Below, in pieces: positions 48,468-55,737 of a stretch of DNA of 64,000 nucleotides (position 1 is its first letter; every line of letters starts with the position of its first letter). Below the pieces are notes generated by a model. It did no database searches, had not been told where the DNA came from, and worked only from the letters and a program-made list of their open reading frames with translations. The position numbers and the translations under genes are program-made. Source of the DNA: Loktanella sp. PT4BL. Its GTDB lineage: Bacteria > Pseudomonadota > Alphaproteobacteria > Rhodobacterales > Rhodobacteraceae. The stretch lies in assembly GCF_003201935.1 (NCBI RefSeq), contig NZ_QJJL01000001.1, positions 248,001-312,000 of the forward strand, written 5' to 3'.

Positions 48468-48935
48468 CTAGAGTGGCTCCTCGATAATGTGGTCTTCCCA
48501 ATCGTCTTCGTCGACCTGAAATTCGGGAATGGTCATGCCTCTGACCGATACGCCAGCCCTATGCACAGATTCCGGATCGCCCGAGATCAGCGGGTGCCAG
48601 TCGTACAGCGGGCGGCCCTCATGGACCAAGCGGTAGCCGCAGGTGAGGGGCAGCCAGTACAGATTTTCGACGATGGTTTTCGGGGTCAGTACAATACATT
48701 CAGGGACAAATTGATGGCGTTTGGCATAGTTGCTGCACAAACAGCTTTCACCATCAAGCAGACGGCAGGCGATGCGGGTCATCGCCACGGTGCCGTCGTC
48801 ATCTTCGAGCTTGTTCAGGCAGCATTTGCCGCACCCGTCGCAGAGCGCTTCCCATTCCTGTTTGTTCAGTTTCGACATCGGTTTGGTTTCCCAGAACCGC
48901 GGCGTCAGGCCGTCGCGGGGAATATCAACGGACAT
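48468..48935 (-). CDS. YcgN family cysteine cluster protein
   Basis: 155 residues from the ATG at 48935, chosen because it keeps TPRFWETKPMSKLNKQEWEALCDGCGKCC near the N-terminus as in homologues. The Cys-x2-Cys-x2-Cys-Cys cluster and two later cysteines (ESCLCSNYAKR) probably bind metal, perhaps an iron-sulfur cluster. C-terminal WLPLTCGYRLVHEGRPLYDWHPLISGDPESVH is strongly conserved. The function is unknown. Its start overlaps the ribF 3' end by 11 nt. Confidence 0.9.
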   Translation of the reverse strand: MSVDIPRDGLTPRFWETKPMSKLNKQEWEALCDGCGKCCLNKLEDDDGTVAMTRIACRLLDGESCLCSNYAKRHQFVPECIVLTPKTIVENLYWLPLTCGYRLVHEGRPLYDWHPLISGDPESVHRAGVSVRGMTIPEFQVDEDDWEDHIIEEPL

Positions 48936-49866
48936 CGGCAAGGATCTCTCTGGCGGTGACACAATCGGCATCCATCTGGGTGATGAGCGCTTCGAGGCTG
49001 TCGAATTTCAACTCGGGCCGCAGGAAATCAACCAAGGCAACTGAAAGGGTGGACCCGTAAAGATCGCCTTTGAAGTCAAAGATATAAGTTTCGCAATTCG
49101 GAACATTCTCGCCGAACATCGGGCGCACGCCAATTGAGGCTGCGCCGTTGTAGGTGCCTTTGTGCGGGCCATCAAGGACGTCAACTTTCACAGCATAAAC
49201 GCCGAATTTCGGCGGGTGCAGGCCGGTGATCGACATGTTGGCGGTGGGATACCCCAGATCACGGCCGCGTTGGTCGCCACGAATGACCTCGCCTACGATG
49301 CGGTGCCAGTGGCCCAGCATTGCGGCGGCCTCGCGCGGTTTGCCTTCGCTCAGGGCTTGCCGAATTGCGGTGGAGGAGACATTGGCGTGGTCGATGGCCA
49401 CGATGGGTGCGACAGTCACGCCAAAGCCCATTTCATCGCCGAATTTCTGAAGGTCTGCCACCGTGCCCGCGCGGTCTTTGCCAAAGCAGAAGTCGGCACC
49501 GACAACCACATGTTTGAGCCCCAGTTGATCGGCGATGACCGTTTGCGCAAACGCACGGGGGGTGAGGGCGGCAAGGGCTGCGTTGAAGGGTACTTCATAG
49601 AGTTTTTCAACACCCAGTTTCGCCAGACGGTTTGCGCGCGCTTCTGCATTCATCAGGCGGAAAGGGTTGGGATCGCGGGAAAAATAGCTGCGCGGGTGTG
49701 GCTCGAACGTCATGATGCCGAGGGGCGCGTTCGCCTCTTTGGCGGCTTTGCGCGTGAGGTCGATGACAGCCTGGTGGCCGATGTGCACACCGTCAAAATT
49801 GCCGATCGCCGCGGCGGTGCCACGGTCAGCAGGATCAATGAAAACGGTGTCACGAATGATGCGCAT
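48925..49866 (-). CDS. ribF: bifunctional riboflavin kinase / FAD synthetase
   Basis: 313 residues from the ATG at 49866; an upstream extension to 49929 is not conserved. The N-terminal FAD synthetase domain has GNFDGVHIGHQAVI and VVGADFCFGKDRAG. The C-terminal riboflavin kinase domain has GDQRGRDLGYPTANM and GVYAVKVDVLDG, then YNGAASIGVRPMF. It makes FMN and FAD from riboflavin. It heads a three-gene operon. No FMN riboswitch is seen upstream. Confidence 0.95.
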   Translation of the reverse strand: MRIIRDTVFIDPADRGTAAAIGNFDGVHIGHQAVIDLTRKAAKEANAPLGIMTFEPHPRSYFSRDPNPFRLMNAEARANRLAKLGVEKLYEVPFNAALAALTPRAFAQTVIADQLGLKHVVVGADFCFGKDRAGTVADLQKFGDEMGFGVTVAPIVAIDHANVSSTAIRQALSEGKPREAAAMLGHWHRIVGEVIRGDQRGRDLGYPTANMSITGLHPPKFGVYAVKVDVLDGPHKGTYNGAASIGVRPMFGENVPNCETYIFDFKGDLYGSTLSVALVDFLRPELKFDSLEALITQMDADCVTAREILADVR

Positions 49867-49960
49867 GGCTTTGGGTAGCGGACCACGCAGGGCCGTGCAA
49901 GCACCGCTTGTCAGCCCTTGCGGGCTCACGCGCGTGGAAAGCCGTCAGGCTTGAACAGCG

Positions 49961-50404
49961 CTAGTCGAATTTCCGGCTGGGTGCGAGAACAGTGGCATCG
50001 CCGACCAGCACCTTTTTGTCGTTCACAATGCAGCGCGTGTTCATGGTGACGCGCCGTTTGGAGTGGTCGATATCTGTGACTTCAACTTCGGCCAGTACCA
50101 TGTCGCCAGGGCGCACCGGGGCGAGGAATTTCAGGCTTTGCCCCAGATAAACCGTGCCATGCCCCGGCAGTTGTTCCCCGATCACGGCGCTGACCAGTCC
50201 CGCCGTCAGCATCCCATGGGCGATACGCCCGCCAAAGATGGTGTCCTGCGCATAGTCTTCATCAAGGTGCACAGGGTTTCTATCGGTCGACACCTCTGCA
50301 AACATTTCGATATCGCGATCCGTGATCACCTTGCGGAGCGATCGGGTCATACCGATTTCGATATCTTCGATGCAGATCGTTCCGCGGGGGGCGTTATCCA
50401 GCAT
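49961..50404 (-). CDS. MaoC family dehydratase ((R)-specific enoyl-CoA hydratase-like)
   Basis: 147 residues from the ATG at 50404, which has GGAG seven nt upstream; other in-frame starts reach 50416 and 50485. The hydratase-2 motif is STDRNPVHLDEDYA with the Asp/His pair, then FGGRIAHGMLTAGLVSAVI. The length matches PhaJ-type enzymes that hydrate trans-2-enoyl-CoA to (R)-3-hydroxyacyl-CoA for PHA or lipid metabolism. It stands between ribF and the HAD hydrolase gene on the same strand, with gaps near 90 nt. Confidence 0.88.
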   Translation of the reverse strand: MLDNAPRGTICIEDIEIGMTRSLRKVITDRDIEMFAEVSTDRNPVHLDEDYAQDTIFGGRIAHGMLTAGLVSAVIGEQLPGHGTVYLGQSLKFLAPVRPGDMVLAEVEVTDIDHSKRRVTMNTRCIVNDKKVLVGDATVLAPSRKFD

Positions 50405-50495
50405 ATCAGGCTCCATTAAGTAACAAAAAATCCAGTATCGCGTCGATATTGAAATTTTATTACTTTGCCGATGCAGAAAGATCAAGCGATTCCTG

Positions 50496-51371
50496 CTACC
50501 GCAACTGCCCGATAGTGTAGGTCGTGCTGATCTGCGCCTCGTTCAAATAGGCCCCCAATGCCTCAGGGTCAGGCTGGCGGTCCGTCTTTGTCTCTGCCGC
50601 TGCCAATCCGCCCGAGATAAAGAGCGTGTCGATATCTTCTTGCAGTCCCCCCAGGATATCCGTGCCGATCCCGTCACCGATCCCGATAATACGCGGATCT
50701 GATGGCGCATTCGTTAACGCAGCGAGCCTGCGGCGCGCGAGGTCATAGATCGGCGGATGGGGTTTGCCGAAATAGAGGCTCTCGCCGCCCATTTCGGTAT
50801 AGAGCGCGGCCAGCGCACCGGCGCACCATTCACGGACTTCGCCGCGATCCACAATGATATCGGGGTTAGCGCAAAGCAGTTTCAGCCCCTTTGTTTTCGC
50901 ATAGAGAAATTCGGGACGGTTCACATCGACATCGGCCAGCGGATCAAAGGGGCCGCAACAGACTATGCCTTCGGCCTGATCAAGCGGGACCTTCTGGATA
51001 TTCACAGGGTTTTCAATGATCTGCAGGGGCTGGAAGAAGTCATCGTCACGGGGGCTTTCGCCCATGAACCAGATCTTTTCACCCACGATCCCGCGAAACA
51101 TTGCCGCGCGTGCACTGTCGCCAGAGGTGGCAATCGCGTCCCATGCGTCATCAGGAACGCCCAGACCGTTGATCTGGCGCGCCACAGAATCCCATGGGCG
51201 CGGGGAATTCGTGACAAGCACAACAATCCCGCCCGCCGCCCGGTATTTCTGCATGGCAGCCACGGCGTCCGGCAGGGCTGTGACGCCGTTATGCATGCAC
51301 CCCCACAGGTCCACAAAGGCGGCGTCATACTGCCCCGAGATGTCGGCGAATTGGTCGATGATCTGGGTCAT
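50496..51371 (-). CDS. TIGR01459 family HAD-type hydrolase (subfamily IIA)
   Basis: 291 residues. HAD motif I reads DAAFVDLWGCMHNG, with the nucleophile and acid/base Asp-x-Trp variant typical of TIGR01459, where the second Asp is replaced. Motif II is the VLVTNSPRP segment, motif III the lysine in ESLYFGKPHPPIYDLA, and motif IV RIIGIGDGIGTDILGG. Relatives are NagD-like phosphatases. Substrate unknown. A four-unit 11-bp repeat lies just upstream at 51402-51439. Confidence 0.9.
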   Translation of the reverse strand: MTQIIDQFADISGQYDAAFVDLWGCMHNGVTALPDAVAAMQKYRAAGGIVVLVTNSPRPWDSVARQINGLGVPDDAWDAIATSGDSARAAMFRGIVGEKIWFMGESPRDDDFFQPLQIIENPVNIQKVPLDQAEGIVCCGPFDPLADVDVNRPEFLYAKTKGLKLLCANPDIIVDRGEVREWCAGALAALYTEMGGESLYFGKPHPPIYDLARRRLAALTNAPSDPRIIGIGDGIGTDILGGLQEDIDTLFISGGLAAAETKTDRQPDPEALGAYLNEAQISTTYTIGQLR

Positions 51372-51401
51372 GCGTTAACCTTTGTGAACGGTATGGAAGG
51401 C

Positions 51402-51439
51402 GTACAGATCCTGTACACATCCGGTACACAACCTGTACA
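51402..51439. repeat. four GTACA units at exact 11-bp spacing
   Basis: GTACA occurs at 51402, 51413, 51424 and 51435. The units share the pattern GTACANATCCK with drift in the last one, and two read TGTACA, which is palindromic. The array occupies the gap between ppaC and the HAD gene, 31 nt before the HAD start codon. An 11-bp period places each unit on nearly the same face of the helix. Confidence 0.75.
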
Positions 51440-51457
51440 TACGTTTGCGCGGCCGGC

Positions 51458-52375
51458 TTAGACCTTGAGCGCGGGGATAATCTGCTTTTTCCGGCTCATG
51501 ATGCCGGGCAGGACCACGCTGTCGCTTTCGACTTTTGCGTCAAAGGATTTCTCGGCGACTGTCTTGGTCAGATCGTTGGGGATCAGCATGGTGGCCTCTT
51601 CCTTGAGAATATCCACGACGAAAAGCAGGACCTGATCGACGCCGTCCTCTTCCGCGACCTTCGGCATGGTTTCCATCAGTGATGCCTTGCGGTCGAGCAC
51701 GATGTCGGGCGCTGTGGTCTCGAGCACGGAGACACGGAATTTCTTGCCGTCGACGGCATATTCCTTGCTGTCCATGCGCAGCAGTTCGGCGTCGGAGAAT
51801 GCAGAGACATCGGATTTTGCTGCAAACATTTCACCGGCGTAGGTATCGATATCGACCCCAAGGTCCTTGGCAAGCGCCTCGGCCAGATCCTTGTCCACCT
51901 CGGTTGTCGTGGGTGACCGGAAGGCCAGCGTGTCGGAAAGGATGCATGACAGCATCAATCCCTTGATGCCCTGTGGCATGTGGCTGGCGTGATCACCCAT
52001 CATCTGGTGCATGATCGTCGCGGTGCAGGCCAAGGGACGCACAGTGATGTTGATCGGGTTCTTGGTTTCCAGACCGCCGGCCAGTTTGTGGTGGTCAATG
52101 ATGGCCAGCACATCGGCGTTGTTGATGTTTGCGGGCAGTTCGGCGGGATTGTTGGTGTCCACGATCACGCAGGACTGGTTGTCATCCACGTCGGCAATGA
52201 TCTCGGGAAGCTCGAACCCCCAACGCTCGGCCACGAATTTGGCTTCCGTGTTGGGCTCGCCCAGCAGGGCCGCTTTCGCGTCGATGTCGGTGTGGTTCAG
52301 AAACCATTCCCAGATCAGGGGCGAGCCTGTGCTGTCGGTGTCTGGGGATTTATGGCCAAATACGAGCGTTGTCAT
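51458..52375 (-). CDS. ppaC: manganese-dependent inorganic pyrophosphatase
   Basis: 305 residues from the ATG at 52375; a GTG three codons upstream is possible. It is a DHH family II pyrophosphatase: FGHKSPDTDSTG (His and two Asp metal ligands near residues 7-14), VIVDTNNP, IIDHHKLAG and the C-terminal SRKKQIIPAL with substrate-binding Arg/Lys. It hydrolyses pyrophosphate to drive biosynthesis. It is divergent from the DUF2161 gene. Confidence 0.95.
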   Translation of the reverse strand: MTTLVFGHKSPDTDSTGSPLIWEWFLNHTDIDAKAALLGEPNTEAKFVAERWGFELPEIIADVDDNQSCVIVDTNNPAELPANINNADVLAIIDHHKLAGGLETKNPINITVRPLACTATIMHQMMGDHASHMPQGIKGLMLSCILSDTLAFRSPTTTEVDKDLAEALAKDLGVDIDTYAGEMFAAKSDVSAFSDAELLRMDSKEYAVDGKKFRVSVLETTAPDIVLDRKASLMETMPKVAEEDGVDQVLLFVVDILKEEATMLIPNDLTKTVAEKSFDAKVESDSVVLPGIMSRKKQIIPALKV

Positions 52376-52521
52376 GTGCGTCACTTTCTATCGGAGCAGG
52401 GTTTGGCCCGTATATAGAAGTGTCCACTGGGGCTGTCACCCCATCGTCTCGGTTTGAACGGTCATTGGCGGGTCTTGTCATCGGCGGGTTTTTCCAATTG
52501 GCTATGCCGAAAGGAGCACCC

Positions 52522-53172
52522 ATGCCACGAGAGGCCGATTTATACCCCCCCATCAAGGCCTATCTGCAACGCCAGGGCTATGAGGTGAAAGGCGAGGTCG
52601 GGCCTGCCGATGTCGTCGGGCGGCGCGGTGATGAACTGGTGGTGGTGGAGCTCAAGCTGGGGTTTTCGCTGGCGCTTTTCCATCAAGGAATTGAACGCTT
52701 GCTGACCACCGATCACGTCTATCTGGCCGTGCCAGCAGGTGGCAAGGACAAGGCACTGAAGGCGAATGTCAAACTGGCGCGGCGTGCGGGTTTGGGCGTG
52801 CTGACCGTGCGTTTGCGTGACGGGCATGTCGAGGTGCTGGCTGACCCCGGGCCCTATGCCACACGGCTGTCGAAAAAGAAGAAAACACGGCTTTTGCGCG
52901 CCTTTGAGCGGTTGCAGGGTGATCCCAATGACGGGGGTGCAACACGGCACGGAATTATCACCGGCTATCGGCAGGATGCGCTGCGCTGTGCGCGTTTTCT
53001 GGCCGTCCATGGGCCGTCAAAAGGCGCGAAGGTCAAGGAATGGGCCGAAGTCCCACAAGCCACGCAGATCATGGCGGCGGACCATTATGGCTGGTTCACA
53101 CGTGTGTCGCGCGGGGTTTACGATTTGACCGATCTGGGGCGCAAGGGGTTGTCCGATTACGGGGATGTTTAA
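52522..53172 (+). CDS. DUF2161 family PD-(D/E)xK phosphodiesterase-like protein
   Basis: 216 residues from the ATG at 52522, with AAGGAG at 52511. The N-terminal half holds a PD-(D/E)xK-type core: YLQRQGYEVKGEVGPADVVGRRGDELVVVELKLGF, where the D and ExK are the expected catalytic residues, followed by FHQGIERLLTTDHVYLAVP. The C-terminal half is basic and ends in a helical segment that could bind DNA (EVPQATQIMAADHYGWFTRV). The family is assigned as a putative nuclease; its target is unknown. It could be a solitary restriction or repair enzyme. Confidence 0.87.
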   Translation: MPREADLYPPIKAYLQRQGYEVKGEVGPADVVGRRGDELVVVELKLGFSLALFHQGIERLLTTDHVYLAVPAGGKDKALKANVKLARRAGLGVLTVRLRDGHVEVLADPGPYATRLSKKKKTRLLRAFERLQGDPNDGGATRHGIITGYRQDALRCARFLAVHGPSKGAKVKEWAEVPQATQIMAADHYGWFTRVSRGVYDLTDLGRKGLSDYGDV

Positions 53173-53173
53173 G

Positions 53174-53231
53174 GTCAATAATTTTCGTGAAAATTATTGA
53201 CGGGATAGAAGGAATTTCGCGAAATTCCTTC
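53174..53231. repeat. two adjacent palindromes between convergent genes
   Basis: The first is a perfect 12-bp inverted repeat (GTCAATAATTTT) around a CGTG loop at 53174-53201. The second, 6 nt later at 53208-53231, is an uninterrupted 24-bp palindrome with half-site GAAGGAATTTCG. They fill the gap between the DUF2161 and TraB genes and could act as back-to-back terminators, though neither has a classic U-tract, or as protein-binding or repeat elements. Confidence 0.8.
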
Positions 53232-53238
53232 GCTTTCC

Positions 53239-54231
53239 TTATTCCGCCCTTGTGATGGTCCAGCCCTCGTTTTCCAGAAGCTGCAGCACACCCTGTTCAC
53301 CGATCAAATGACCTGCGCCAACCGCCACGACTATGTCGTCGCGGCCTTTGGCGGCATCCGTGATGACCGGAATCCAGTTCCGGTTGCGGATATTCAGCAT
53401 TGATTCTTCCATTTCGTCGAACATGGCGTTCCCTTCGTCGGGGTCCATGCCGGGCACATCGGACAAGGCGAGCCGTGACATCTCCCAAAGCTGGCCGATT
53501 TCTTGCGAAAAGTAACTGTCGAGCATCGCAACGAACATCTGCTGTTGCAGCTCGGGCACCAGCATGCTGATCCGGAGCATACTGATTTGCTCGTCCATGT
53601 TGTTGTCACCGAACAGATCAAACAGTGTCGTGTAGGGTTCGACCGCTTGCATGGGCACGCCTGCTGCCTGTGCATCCTCAATGATCATCTGGTCGAGGCC
53701 GCGCGCGCCCGCCATCATGTCGGCCATCGCACAGGATGGCACCGCAAGGGTCATCGACAGGTACCAGGGTTGCATTTTTGCGGCCATGAAGGATGGTATC
53801 CCGCGTTCGCCGGCGGCGGCCAGAATCAGCTGCCATGTGTCTTCATCGACAAGTTCTGGCAGGGTTGGCCCATCAACAAGGAACAGGCGGTCGGGTTCGC
53901 GCGTGATCAGTTCTTCCAGTTGCGCTTCTTCTTTCGGCGTTGCCTCGAGCAGGACAAGATCGGCCGTCGCGACCCTTTCGGCCAGTTGCGCACGCAACTC
54001 TTCCAGGCGCGGATCATAGATGTGCATCGTGCCGACGACGGTGATCTCGGTCGTGTCCTTTGTTGCAGTCCAGATCAGCCCTTCTGAATAGGGCATATCG
54101 GCCACCGCTGCCGACAACTGCGCTTCCTGTTGCGGGGTCAATTGATCCAGATAGCTGTCACCGACACAGACGGCCGCTGCCGGAAATGCAATGCATGACA
54201 ACAAAAATGTTGCGGCGGAGCGAAAGAACAT
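53239..54231 (-). CDS. TraB/GumN family protein
   Basis: 330 residues with a signal peptide (MFFRSAATFLLSCIAFPAAAVC). The TraB/GumN signature VVGTMHIYDPR (residues ~68-78, GxxH type) and the closing DIVVAVGAGHLIGEQGVLQLLENEGWTITR are clear. The family includes Tiki-like metallopeptidases, with the GxxH and C-terminal GxxH histidines as candidate metal ligands. It is periplasmic. It converges on the DUF2161 gene over the palindrome pair. Confidence 0.9.
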   Translation of the reverse strand: MFFRSAATFLLSCIAFPAAAVCVGDSYLDQLTPQQEAQLSAAVADMPYSEGLIWTATKDTTEITVVGTMHIYDPRLEELRAQLAERVATADLVLLEATPKEEAQLEELITREPDRLFLVDGPTLPELVDEDTWQLILAAAGERGIPSFMAAKMQPWYLSMTLAVPSCAMADMMAGARGLDQMIIEDAQAAGVPMQAVEPYTTLFDLFGDNNMDEQISMLRISMLVPELQQQMFVAMLDSYFSQEIGQLWEMSRLALSDVPGMDPDEGNAMFDEMEESMLNIRNRNWIPVITDAAKGRDDIVVAVGAGHLIGEQGVLQLLENEGWTITRAE

Positions 54232-54295
54232 GGGCGATCCTGTGTCTTACAATATCATACTACAGGTAAGCGTTCCGCGCTGAGGGTCAATTCCC

Positions 54296-54610
54296 TCAGA
54301 CGCGGTTTTCCATGATCATGCGCTGGCCAGTCCGGATGAGCAGCCGGCCAATAAAATCGCGCAGCGTGCGTTGCGGGGGTGGCACGATCTGCAAAGCGGG
54401 GTGCGGCGCGAGCATGGCCCCGCTGGGCAGATACAGCGCGCCATTATCGCTGAACGCGCCTGTCGCCATCGGCACAGGCGGCCAACCCGAGCCCGTTGCG
54501 GTCAGCGCAAGCCTTGCGGGGGCGGTCCGCCGGATGACGGGTTTATGATCTGTATGATGATAGACATCGGGGCCGATCTTGTGATCGGCAACATAAAACG
54601 GGGGATGCAT
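54296..54610 (-). CDS. hypothetical protein
   Basis: 104 residues from the ATG at 54610. The protein-like composition (FYVADHKIGPDVYHHTDHKPVIRR, then ATGSGWPPVPMATGAFSDNGALYLPSG) supports a real gene, but I do not recognise the family and see no signal peptide or membrane segment. The ATG lacks a clear ribosome-binding site. An in-frame ATG with a perfect site sits 114 nt upstream at 54724 but is separated by an amber codon, so the true N-terminus is uncertain. Confidence 0.5.
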   Translation of the reverse strand: MHPPFYVADHKIGPDVYHHTDHKPVIRRTAPARLALTATGSGWPPVPMATGAFSDNGALYLPSGAMLAPHPALQIVPPPQRTLRDFIGRLLIRTGQRMIMENRV

Positions 54611-54688
54611 GGACGTATCCGATCTTGAATCTTGTTCTGGAGAAATTCCTGTCGGGCGTAGACGCGCGACAGCGCTGCAATGTGGTTT

Positions 54689-54724
54689 CTAACACCACGT
54701 AAAAAGTCGGTCCTTTCGATACAT
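54689..54724 (-). other. 11-codon ORF with strong ribosome-binding site; possible broken 5' end of a gene
   Basis: AAGGAG six nt before an ATG opens MYRKDRLFTWC then TAG. Removing one base from the run of five T (plus 54701-54705) would link this start to a frame with gene-like codon use (RGVRNHIAALSRVYARQEFLQNKIQ). The start codon also sits inside a 9-bp inverted repeat (54675-54683 with 54721-54729). It may be a decayed gene start or a regulatory leader. Confidence 0.35.
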
Positions 54725-54879
54725 TGCAGTCTCCTTGATTCGGATTCGAATAGCGGTTGTTTATCCCGAGGGTTGTATTTTCCCCAAGCGAATTTTTGAA
54801 AAATCTGGCGCAGCATCAAACAATGGATGCAGCAAGGCTACACCGGTAGGTGCAGAATTCACTGTCACGCCAAGAGAAA

Positions 54880-54978
54880 TCAGCTGAAGATGAGAAACAC
54901 TAAGCCTACGCCGCCGCCAGCCAACATCAGCGTCACTTCACCGCCCAGGATGCCAAAAATACGCGTCAAACTGTTCAT
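54880..54978 (-). CDS. 32-residue membrane protein, not matched to a family
   Basis: The sequence MNSLTRIFGILGGEVTLMLAG continues with GGVGLVFLIFS and a stop. An AGGAGA ribosome-binding site stands seven nt before the ATG. The peptide is one glycine-rich hydrophobic span (about residues 8-31) with a single N-terminal arginine and one glutamate at position 14, so it should insert in the inner membrane. It is 79 nt downstream of the Crp/Fnr gene on the same strand, with a 14-bp palindrome (AATTTCATGAAATT, 55033-55046) between them. Its brevity limits confidence, but the start signals are excellent. Confidence 0.6.
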   Translation of the reverse strand: MNSLTRIFGILGGEVTLMLAGGGVGLVFLIFS

Positions 54979-55056
54979 CTTCGTCTCCTTTTGCATGACC
55001 ACTTTCGTGTCATCACAACAGAGACTTGGCCCAATTTCATGAAATTTGCATTAAAA

Positions 55057-55737
55057 CTAGGCGAGGTCGTCCGACAGCGCCGCAGGATCAAGGATTTCGA
55101 ACTTCTGACGTGCTGATCTGATCACACCGCCCTTGACCAACTTGCTGATCGCGCGGCTGACCATTTCGCGGTTGGCCCCGACAGAGCCCGCAATCTCTGC
55201 ATGTGTCGGCGCGTGTTCGATAACGGCCCCTTTGAACAGTTTGGCTTCCTCTGCGGCCAGCCGCAGCAGGTATTTTCTGACCCGCTGGTCAACCGAGAGG
55301 GTTGTCATCTCCATATTGCGCTCGGTCAGGGTGCGTATCCTGTCCACAAGGTTTTTCGTCATCCGGTCCCGCAGCAGGGGCACTTCGTTGAAAAGCTGCA
55401 AGAAGCTGCTGCGCGTCATTGTCAGGACCGTGGCCTCGGTTTTTGCGACAACTGCGAGCGAGCGCGGGATGCCGTCGAAGGCCGCCAACTCTCCGAAATA
55501 GGACCCGACAGGAAAGCGCGAAAAGACGATTTCGCGTCCTTGCGGTGTCCAGAAAACAGCCAGAAGCGAACCGGACAGCAAAAAGTACAGATCATAGGAC
55601 GCATCGTCCTGATCTATGATCGTTTGCCATGGCGCAAGATGCTGTTCACTGACGCCCAAAGGGATGTTGCCAAAGTCGGCAGGTTTCATGCCCGCAAAAA
55701 GAGGGAGCTTGTAGCTGAGTAATTTCTCAGGGGTCAT
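55057..55737 (-). CDS. Crp/Fnr family transcriptional regulator
   Basis: 226 residues. The cyclic-nucleotide domain keeps the phosphate-binding cassette GELAAFDGIPRSLAV, with Gly82-Glu83-Leu84 and Arg92-Ser93 matching cAMP contacts in E. coli CRP. There is no FNR-type cysteine cluster. A long dimer helix leads to a winged helix with PTHAEIAGSVGANREMVSRAISKL (recognition helix). It probably binds cAMP. It overlaps the cyclase gene by 4 nt, so both are made from one transcript. Confidence 0.92.
   Translation of the reverse strand: MTPEKLLSYKLPLFAGMKPADFGNIPLGVSEQHLAPWQTIIDQDDASYDLYFLLSGSLLAVFWTPQGREIVFSRFPVGSYFGELAAFDGIPRSLAVVAKTEATVLTMTRSSFLQLFNEVPLLRDRMTKNLVDRIRTLTERNMEMTTLSVDQRVRKYLLRLAAEEAKLFKGAVIEHAPTHAEIAGSVGANREMVSRAISKLVKGGVIRSARQKFEILDPAALSDDLA

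Noticed and set aside
54502-54819. 105-codon minus-strand frame overlapping the hypothetical gene
   Set aside because: Its middle part has gene-like codon use, but it has no good start signal and its end lies inside another frame. It is treated only as part of the frame-disruption finding.
54827-55042. 71-codon plus-strand frame antisense to the 32-residue ORF
   Set aside because: No ribosome-binding site; the opposite strand has a strong one with a membrane-type peptide.
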